DNA from: Phialophora verrucosa
Lineage: Eukaryota > Ascomycota > Eurotiomycetes > Chaetothyriales > Herpotrichiellaceae
Length of the DNA stretch: 64,000 nt
Assembly: GCA_002099365.1 (NCBI GenBank)
Contig: MSED01000015.1
Coordinates: 2,728,001 to 2,792,000, forward strand
Direction of reading: 5' to 3'
This document shows, piece after piece, positions 56,363-64,000 of this stretch (its first letter is position 1; every line of letters begins with the position of its first letter). A program made the position numbers and the translations under genes. Below the pieces are notes generated by a model. That model saw only the letters and a program-made list of their open reading frames with translations. It searched no databases and was not told the DNA's origin.

Positions 56363-57540
56363 CTATACCGTCAGGGTCTGGCCTAATCGTGAACTCTCCC
56401 TCGCGAGCTCGACAAGCCGAATCACACCGACAGCCTCCTCCGGAGGGACAGGTATCCTCGACGCATCCCCGCCCAACGCCGCCGCAAGCCGCCGATAGTA
56501 CTCAACGTACGTCGGCGGCTCTATGGTCGGCGCAACCTCGCTGACAATCTTGCCATTGCCCTTGTCGATGTTCAATACGCCATGGTGGTCCTCGCTCTCG
56601 ACACCGTACCCTGCATCACCGGGCCGGAGCCCTTCCTTCCTCAACTGATCCTCCTGCGGGTCGAGATGGAACTTCTTGAACGAGCCCTTCTCGCCACGGA
56701 CCCAATAGCGCAATTGATTCACCTCGGGGCTGACGACGCCAGCCTTGACCGTGACAAGCAGCTTGCGTGCGTCGTAGTGCAAAAACACCGTGCAAGAGTC
56801 CTCCAGCCCCAACGGGTTGACTTCTCGCTGCGAGCCCACAAACCCCGTGACCCTCTCGGGCATGCCGAACAGATGGACGACCTGGTCCATTAGGTGAGTC
56901 CCCAGGTCATACACGGCGCCCGTGCCGGGAGCGTGGTATGCCTTCCACGTGCCGCTTGGCGCCTCAGGCCGATGTCGGTCGAAATGCGTCTCAAATTCGA
57001 CAACACGGCCCAGCGTGCCGTCGTCAATGTACTTCTTCAGGGTCAAGAAATCAGAGTCCCACCGTCGGTTCTGGTAGACGGTGAGGACGCGGTCCTGGGA
57101 TTTGGCCAGATCAACGAGTTCCTGCGCCTCGGCCGAGGTGGGCGTGAACGGTTTCTCGACCACGACTTCGCACCACAGTCAGCTGCCGTGATTTCAAGAT
57201 TCCAGGCTTGCTCGGCACATCGGCCGAAGGGCCTAGCCGTGCAGTGCATAGACATACCGTGCTTCTGGGCCAACAGGGCCAACTTGGCCAACTGCAGATG
57301 TGATTCCGGGGCCGTGGTCACAATGACGACGTGCACCTGCTCGTCCTTCACCAAGTCCTCGGCAGAATGATAGAGCTTGATGTTCGGCCAGTCTTTGCTC
57401 GCATCGTCATCCGGCTTGGGACTTCGCTGCACGATCGCATACAGGTTGAAATCGGACACGGCGTTGACAAAGGGGATGTGGAAGATCTTTGCACTCAAGC
57501 CATATCCGATGATGCCGACGTTGTACTTCCCGCCCGCCAT
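56363..57540 (-). CDS. Gfo/Idh/MocA oxidoreductase, second gene
   Basis: Two exons, 57540-57258 and 57165-56363, separated by a 92-nt intron (GTATGT...GCGAAG), give 361 residues. The dinucleotide fold starts with VGIIGYGLSAKIFH. The junction rebuilds KHVVVEKPF, the family signature, which supports the AAG acceptor over the nearer CACGGCAG. The C-terminal domain has GAVYDLGTHLMDQVVHLFG with the Asp/His pair used in catalysis. It resembles the YdgJ/GFO-like fungal oxidoreductases. It is not a recent copy of the gene at 983-2230, as similarity is limited to family motifs. The substrate is unknown. Confidence 0.88.
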
Positions 57541-58291
57541 GTTGGGTACTTCAATTCTGGTCGTAGAGATATCCTGCCTTGGATACGCAGGTGTCTTCAG
57601 GGTGTCTTGCAGAACTGCGTATTACTCTTCACCTACTCGCTGGTCTTCACGGGTCCCTATATGCCTCGAGGCGAGAGACGTGCGCCCATCCAACAGTTTC
57701 GAATAGGAAAGCTATCCGACAAAGAATGTTGCTGCCCGCTGAGAAATTTCTGCATTTGTACCATCGACGTCGTATTTACCCCACGAGCTCACGTCACATA
57801 ACGACCACTCCGATCGACCAGACTCAGCGGGGGAATTACTCCTTTTGTCGCACGCCACGGCGGAACCACATCTGTGCTGTCAAAGAAGGCGAAGTGACCG
57901 CATAAGGTCTCCGGTGACGGTTCAAGATACATTGGCTTCTTCGCCTGTGAACAACGATGACCTTCTCTAAGGGATATGTCCTCCATTCTGTCTCTTGGTC
58001 GTCCTGCTTTGAGTATGCTGCCCAGTTTGACTACAAGCAGGATAACAGACGCCGGTTCACCTGCTTTCGTGATTAGACGGCCCATTGCCGGTCGATGGAC
58101 TTATGTATTCGGTCTTCGCTTCAGTCTTCGCTCTGCTACAGACCCCAAGATTAAGACGGCGTTTGTGTCTCAAATAGCATGTTTATCGACCCATCCTGAA
58201 GAAGCTGTAGTGGTACACAATCTCCCGGCTGTCCTGTCTCCCACAGCCTCAGGTGACCACTACCGCTGCTCATCTCACCGTCGAACCAATT
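57541..58291. other. Intergenic spacer
   Basis: A 0.75-kb stretch between the MocA-type start and the RPT2 stop (same strand). It includes the MocA promoter. No additional gene is supported. Confidence 0.5.
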
Positions 58292-59781
58292 CTACAAATA
58301 CAAGCCTTCCGGCTCACCTTCATTCTTGGTCTTCATCACACTATCCCTGGCGCTCCTGAAATCCGCCATGTTCACCCGCATCCTTCGTTCTCTGAGCGCC
58401 CTCAAGCCGGCCTCGCTGCAGATTGCCTTGATATCCGCACCACTCAAGTCATCTTTCTGGGAGATGAACTCGTCGAGGTCGACGTCCTCGGCCAGACTCA
58501 TTTTGCTGGTGTGCAATGTGAAGATCTTCTTCTTGGTCGATGTGTCGGGGTTCTCGAATAGGATCTTCCGATCGATTCGGCCAGGCCGAATCAGTGCGGG
58601 ATCCAATGTCTCGATCTTGTTGGTCGCCATGATCACCTTGACATCGCCGCGGTCGTCGAAGCCGTCGAGTTGATTGAGCAGTTCTAACATGGTACGTTGA
58701 ATCTCGCGCTCGCCACCGGAGGTAGATTCATAACGTTTGGTGCCGATGGCGTCGATTTCGTCAATGAAGACAATGGCCGGGGCATTTTCAGCTGCAACTT
58801 GGAAAAGTTGTCTTACGAGACGGGGACCATCGCCGAGGTATTTCTGAATCAATTCGGAGCCGACGATCCGTAAGAAGGTGGCGGACGTCTGGTTCGCTAC
58901 GGCCTTTGCAAGTAATGTCTTTCCTGTCCCGGGAGCACCGTAGAGGATGACACCTTTGGGTGGTTTGATGCCCATTTCTTCGTAGAGTTCGGGGTGTAGT
59001 AGGGGCAGTTCGACAGCTTCGCGGACTTCTTGAATCTGCTGCTCCAAGCCGCCTATGTCGGCGTAGGATTCTGTGGGAGCTTTGTCGAGTTTCATAACGG
59101 ACACGAGCGGGTCGGCGTCATCTGTCAAGACTCCGACGACAGAGACGGACTTGTGGTGTAGCAGGATCGAAGCGCCGGGTTCAAGGAGGTCTTTGTCGAC
59201 GAAAGACATAATGGAGACGTAGTATTCTGGGCCGGTGGCGGAGGAAACAATTGCGTGGTCATCGTCGATCAATTCTTCCAAGTTACCGACGCCCATAGGA
59301 CTGCCGCGCATGTCGTCAACTTTACTTCGCTCGTCGGAGTTGCGGTCCAGGGGTTCTGCTCCTTCGGTCGCTGCGGCAGGAGCTTGTGTCTGGGCGGCTT
59401 TGGTTTTGCGGAGTCGCTCTTGGTTCTCGACGTATTCCTCTTCTAGCAGCAGGTGGTCGTGAACTCTCTGCATGCGGAGATATCGTAGCTTGCAGCGGGC
59501 GGTCGGGTAGATGGTAGGAAGTTTGGCGGCGGCATTTGGCCCGGCTTGCTTGCGCTTCCTGCGGCCGATTCTGGTCGTCGGTTGCGGAGGCGGTTCATAT
59601 TTGGGTTTCTCTTTCTATAGCGAGACTCAGCAAGGAGTAGCACGACGGTTAATGCTGACTTACCTTCTTCTCTTGATCATCCTTGCCTCCGCGGCCGCCA
59701 GGAGCTTGTTGTGATGATTGCTGGTTCCCCTGCGGAAGCTGTTAGCATGCTGATAAGTATGAGGAATATAATCCTCACCAT
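58292..59781 (-). CDS. RPT2: 26S proteasome regulatory ATPase Rpt2
   Basis: Three exons: 59781-59779 (only ATG), 59729-59664 and 59614-58292, with two 49-nt introns, give 463 residues. Exon 2 starts with Gly2 (GNQQSSQQ), the N-myristoylation context known for Rpt2. Then come KYEPPPQPTTRIGRRKRK, an OB-fold, Walker A YGAPGTGKT at about 249, Walker B IVFIDEIDAIG, the second region of homology (IRPGRIDRK) and the C-terminal LYL of the HbYX motif that opens the 20S gate. It is part of the 19S base and unfolds substrates. It is divergent from the UBC1-type E2 across 600 bp. Confidence 0.97.
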
Positions 59782-60381
59782 TTTCGAGTCGTAGCAGTGG
59801 AGGGTCTCGTCGAACTGAAAGAGCAAAGAGTAATGGGCGAATGGGAAGGGGATGAAAGAGTGAGGGAGGTTGATGGCACGGCGATTGATTACAAGTCTGA
59901 AAGATGCGTGACGAGGCTCGATCGCGCCTGTCGGACTGCGGAAATACCTTTCTCCGGCCTGCGGGGAGTAACTGGAAAGCCCCCGGAGTGAGGCTGTACG
60001 TATTTCTTTGCAATCCACAAACCATCAGGCAACACGTTCGCAGTGGCTGTGTGACATCTCCCCTGAATCCGACATTTCTTCCCCAACTACGAGTACAGCG
60101 CCATCTGCCAGTTTTGTTCGGATATTCAGGATAGCTCAATCTTACAAGCATCCTCCGTGTATCTTCCGGCCATCATCTTCGATGTGATTCTAGCGACTTA
60201 CAGCCTCGTCCGCTCAACACTGCCTTCTGACACTTAACTGCCTCCGCTTCGCCTGGTTCTAGTACGGGGCTTCACGGAGCGTCTCAGCCTAGTTTCTACT
60301 ACACCTCAGCTCAGCTTCACGGCCGTCAGCCGCACGAATTTTACTCGAGCAGCTACTCCCACGAAAAAGGAATATCAAGAG
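59782..60381. promoter_or_regulatory. Shared divergent promoter of RPT2 and UBC1-type gene
   Basis: A 600-bp spacer between the start codons of two ubiquitin-proteasome genes. I looked for the budding-yeast Rpn4 site (GGTGGCAAA) and did not find it, as expected for filamentous fungi. No TATA box is obvious. Confidence 0.5.
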
Positions 60382-61169
60382 ATGGCAGGTCACAAGGCAA
60401 GACGGATAGCCAAAGATCTGGCGGACATCCGTGCCGACACGACCTCTCAGATCTTCGCAGACACCGTCGGAGACAGCATCACGGACTTGAGAGGGTCATT
60501 CAAAGGTCCTTCGGGAACACCGTATGAGGGCGGCACATACGAAGTATCTATCAAGATACCCAACGAGTATCCCTTCAAACCACCCATCATGAAATTCACT
60601 ACAAAGATCTGGCATCCCAACATCTCCAGTCAGACAGTAAGCCGGACAACGCACCAAGTCTGGGACCTAAGGAGCTAACCGCGTGGTAGGGCGCCATTTG
60701 TCTAGACACACTCAGCACAGGCTGGTCACCCGTCCTAACGATAAAATCAGCTATGATCTCATTGCAGTCCTTACTCAGCTCACCCGAACCCAAAGACCCT
60801 CAAGACGCGGTCGTGGCCAACCAGTTGATCAAGAACCCCAAAGAATTCGAGAGGCAAGCACGTGAGTGGGCAGTCAAGTACGCCGGTGCACCTAAGTCGT
60901 TCATCGGCGAAAGCAGTGGCGGCGCCACAGATAAGGACATAGAGGCCGCTGAGAAGGAAAGTCAAGAACGTGAAGCGCAGGCCAATATCGCCGTCTACGA
61001 TGGGTACAACAAAGAGCTGATCGACCGCTTCGTCCTGATGGGCTTCGACGTGGAACGAGTGGTCGAGGCGTTCAATTACGTCGGAATCGACCGGAACGGA
61101 GGACAGGACTATGAACTAGAAGAGGCGTACATGGGCGATATCACCGCAAGACTGCTGGGCGAGCCTTGA
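60382..61169 (+). CDS. UBC1: Ubiquitin-conjugating enzyme E2 with UBA domain (Ubc1/E2-25K type)
   Basis: Two exons, 60382-60636 and 60690-61169, joined at phase 0, give 244 residues. The UBC fold has YPFKPPIMKF, the HPN motif in WHPNISSQT, and the catalytic Cys89 in GAICLDTLSTGW just after the intron. A linker follows, and a C-terminal UBA domain at about 195-240 (KELIDRFVLMGFDVERVVEA). The E2-plus-UBA layout is that of Ubc1/UBE2K, which extends Lys48-linked chains for proteasomal degradation. Confidence 0.95.
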
Positions 61170-61799
61170 GAATGCCGTGGTGTCGACGGGACTTCTTGAT
61201 TGAGTAAATTGCATAAAAAGCGCCGGTGTCGGTATGGATAAGGTTCTAGGGGCTCGCATCGGCAGGTAGTGGCTTGTGTATATCACGATTAACATGACCA
61301 TACGGTAGAATTGAACATGTCTATTGAGATAACACCTCAATTGCTGTTAGAAAACACTCTCCATGTGATTTCGCAAGGACATAAGAACCACCAGTTCGAT
61401 TTTAAGGCTGTCATCGGGGGTGTAGCCATGCGTAATTAATTGGTGGAAGGCTACAGAGGATTGAGTACGGAGTGCTTCGTCACTTTCCCACTTTCGTTTA
61501 TCAGACGGAACACCAAGAATCCCTTCACTCAACATCGTCAAGGGCTCTTTCAACTAACTAATAACAATATACGTCGACGTCCACCACAGCGTTTTGACAT
61601 CCTATTCCATTCCCCGTCAACACGGAGCCACCTGCCCCCGCCTAAGTACGGAATCACTGTACGGGAACTCCACCACTTCCACTTCCACTTCCACTTTCGA
61701 ACCAACAAAAGCTATGATCCAGCGGCTAAATCCGAAGTAAGGGAGAAGACAGGAGAGTCGGGACGAAAGGAAATTGTCCGCCGGCCCCGCCACGCCATC
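61170..61799. other. Spacer between UBC1 and cyclin H genes
   Basis: A 0.63-kb spacer. The plus-strand frame of the cyclin gene stays open upstream to 61440, but the codon use and the position of conserved sequence favour the ATG at 61800. The CCACTTCCACTT repeat near 61673-61695 is the only structure. Confidence 0.45.
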
Positions 61800-63589
61800 A
61801 TGATCGAAGACGACATCTATCGCACATCCAGCCAGTACCGGCTGTGGTCGTACACGCCCGACTCGCTGGCCCGGATCCGGCAGGAGACCAACGAGCTCGC
61901 GGCGCAGAGGGTGCGCGCTGCATTCCGACGCGCCAGGTCGTCTGCTCAGAACGGCGGCGGCCTGCACGGTGGTGGTAGTGGTGAGGGCGAGGGCGAGGGT
62001 GATGCCGCGGCGTCGTCGGCGGCAGGGGAGGAAGGGCCGGCAATCGACACGTTGACCGTGGAAGAGGAGTTGAAGATCGTGGAATGGGGGTGTAGCAAGA
62101 TTGTGGACATGGGGGAGGCGATGAATCCGAGGATTCCAAGCCACGTCGTGGTGAGTGTGTTGTGTTTATGTGGTTTTTTATTCTTTGTGTTCTGTTTCTT
62201 GCCGATGATTACGGGTTGGTATATTCGACCCGATCTTCTTCACGCGAGTCTTTTTTTGTTTCCTCTCTCCCATTCCCGTACCGAAGGGCCCCCAGCAGGA
62301 TCGGAGGATCAGAATCAGGACGAAGTAACTACTGCAGCTTATGTTACGCTTTGCTACGTCTTGTCTCCCTCCCGTCTCGTTGTGAACCCCTAGCAGTCAA
62401 GATGCTCGGTGGTATCTGCCGGTATCTAGTCCAACACGCACCCGACCCCGGCATTTGATCCAGTGATGATCACAGCATCTGGGCTAACTCTCGTGTTCCT
62501 CCCCTTTCGCAGGCCACAGCCACGCAATACCTGCGGCGGTTCTACCTCACGCAGTCGCCCATGACGTACCACCCCAAAGCCATCCTCCCCAGCGCGCTGT
62601 ACCTCGCGACCAAGGCCGACCACTTCTACCTGCCGCTCTCGCGGTTCGTGGCCGAACTGCACAACATTTCCGAGGACGACGTCAAGGCCCCGGAGTTCCT
62701 CCTCCTGCAGGGCCTGCGGTTCACGCTCGACGTGCGCCACCCCATGAAAGGCTTGCAGGGCGGCCACGTCGAGATGAACGTCCTCGCCGAGGAAGGCAAG
62801 TTGGGCGCCGCCGTCGCACCGGGCCGGGCCAGCGAGAAGCGCATCGGCGTGGCCGCTGACCAGGCGAAGAAGCTGCTCGCCACCGCCGCCCAGCTCACGG
62901 ACGCGTACTTCCTGTTCACGCCGGCGCAGATCTGGCTCGGCGCACTGATGGTCGCGGACCGCGACCTGTGCGAAGCCTACTTGAACTACAAGATCGAGCG
63001 CATCGTGGAGGTCGCGGAGCGGCAGGCCGACCAAGCGACCGACGTGGACGTCGCGCCGTTGCAGGCGAAACTGCTCGCCACGATCAACTCCTGTGCGGAG
63101 CTCTTGCAGTCCTACACGCCCCCGGAGGAGGAGTCCGCGACGCAACGTAAGGAGATGCGCCGCATCGGGAAGAAACTTATCGTGTGTCAAAATCCCGAGA
63201 AGACGGACATCGTGGCTGTGGCGCGGGCAAAGGCCGCGGAGAAGAGGGAAGGCAGTGCGACTGGCAGTGGGAGTGATGCCGAGAAGGTCGCGAAGAAACG
63301 GAGGTTAGAGCGTGAGCGGGCAGAGAGGGAGGGCGACGTGTTTGGGCCCGCGCTGAAGGATGTTGCGGGCAAGGGTGGTGAGATGGAAGGGGGGGATGCG
63401 GTGATGATGGGGAAGAGAAGGGAAGGGAAGTGCCGGCGGTCAAGATGCCATGAAGGGCCCGCTGCTTGTGTATCAGGGCCCTCGAGGCAGAGCATCGGCT
63501 CTTTCGGCGGCCTTGCAGACTCGAAACTTGGTTACTTGCGACGGTCGGCAAGAGGACCGGTGGTCACAGTAGCCAACGGCACGGAATGA
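61800..63589 (+). CDS. CCL1: Cyclin H (TFIIH/CAK cyclin, Ccl1)
   Basis: Two exons, 61800-62150 and 62513-63589, with a 362-nt intron that is long for this window, give 475 residues. MIEDDIYRTSSQYRLWSYTPDSLA is the conserved cyclin H N-terminal helix. The first cyclin box spans the intron (VEEELKIVEWGCSKIVD, then ATATQYLRRFYL), and the second follows with FTPAQIWLGALMVA. The protein pairs with the Kin28/CDK7 kinase in TFIIH to phosphorylate the RNA polymerase II tail. The last 80 residues are charged and their frame is less sure: an alternative frame ends in REVPAVKMP at about 63452, so a small intron near the end may be missed. Confidence 0.9.
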
Positions 63590-63766
63590 CAGTACGGACT
63601 AGAGGAAACGGGAAAATAGATGAACATGGACGTGAGCTCCCGCCATTCTGTCTTTCGCCAGATTCTCATCTAAACCGTCTATTCTAGCTGGTCCTTGAAC
63701 ATAAGCCAGTGACCAGCGGTGGCTCGCTTCGTTGCCAATCATTCAGAACGTGCAAAAATGCATATT
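63590..63766. other. Convergent spacer
   Basis: Short gap between the cyclin H stop and the stop of the partial Arg/Ser-rich gene; nothing recognisable. Confidence 0.5.
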
Positions 63767-64000
63767 CTAGTCAGAATTCGAACCCTTATCGCAACCGATG
63801 CGACCGAGAAGCTCTTTCCGATCGCTACTGGGTCCCAGGAGGTTGACGCCAGAGGAGTGCGCTGAGTCATGTTTCTGTTTCCTCCTCACACCGCTCGTTG
63901 AGGATGCCGTCACGGACTCTGAACTAGATCTTCTGCTTTTCGACGAAGAGGGCGACGTTGATTTCGACTTGGAGCGGGATTTCGTCCTTGGCTTCGACGT
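63767..64000 (-). CDS. Arg/Ser/Lys-rich protein, C-terminal end only
   Basis: The minus strand is open from the window edge to a TAG at 63769-63767, about 77 codons. It reads Ser/Lys/Arg-rich sequence (KSRSKSKSTSPSSSKSRRSS) followed by SDRKELLGRIGCDKG and a short end. The composition is that of nuclear or splicing-related tails. There is not enough to name it. A second frame over the same bases is also open for about 24 codons, so the call depends on the true reading frame upstream. Confidence 0.45.
   Translation of the reverse strand, partial: TSKPRTKSRSKSKSTSPSSSKSRRSSSESVTASSTSGVRRKQKHDSAHSSGVNLLGPSSDRKELLGRIGCDKGSNSD

Overview
This looks like ordinary nuclear chromosome from a filamentous ascomycete (Pezizomycotina; a Eurotiomycetes/Chaetothyriales-like black-yeast relative is my best guess, from gene content only). 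Genes are single transcription units on both strands. They are interrupted by short introns, mostly about 45-130 nt, with GT...AG ends and a CTAAC/CTGAC-type branch site, and are separated by 0.2-2 kb spacers. I see no prokaryotic operons, CRISPR arrays, rRNA or intact transposons. Exon models below come from reading splice sites and checking that the joined exons keep frame.

Layout. 1-2.2 kb: the 3' end of an aldo-keto reductase, then a Gfo/Idh/MocA dehydrogenase. 2.9-8.2 kb: three diverged, same-strand copies of a family I cannot name, each with a tiny first exon. Copy 2 carries an apparent 1-nt frameshift and copy 3 an in-frame stop. 8.3-13.2 kb: SEC22, ELP5 (Elongator) and an APC-type amino acid/GABA permease. 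14.3-19.3 kb: two divergent MFS transporters, one DHA1-like and one of siderophore type. 20.3-28.9 kb: a DUF3433-type membrane protein with an in-frame stop or weak intron, a Cys-rich secreted protein, a PNGase A-like amidase, a cyclin-fold protein and a SnoaL/NTF2-like protein. 28.9-34.8 kb: gene-poor, with an intron-containing tRNA-Met(CAU), a coiled-coil orphan and a 33-bp tandem duplication. 34.8-39.9 kb: a SAM methyltransferase convergent with a cytochrome P450, an ERG6-like pseudogene fragment and a secreted Cys-rich protein. 41.4-49.3 kb: a four-helix membrane protein, a small secreted protein, a GH43 glycosidase and the spliceosomal SNRNP27 homologue. 51.2-64 kb: a small membrane protein, ATG3, a promethin-like protein with a huge Pro/Gly-rich tail, a second Gfo/Idh/MocA enzyme, RPT2 (26S proteasome ATPase), a UBC1-type E2, cyclin H (CCL1) and the 3' end of an Arg/Ser-rich gene.

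How the genes relate. Most are unrelated housekeeping and lifestyle genes: ER-Golgi traffic, tRNA-modifying Elongator, autophagy, ubiquitin-proteasome, splicing, TFIIH kinase, and secreted hydrolases and transporters. RPT2 and UBC1 are divergent neighbours in the same pathway. The most unusual signal is the triplicated orphan family at 2.9-8.2 kb. Other notable gene-structure features are an ATG-only first exon in RPT2, a probable intron with a lost donor in the DHA1 transporter, and several decayed copies.
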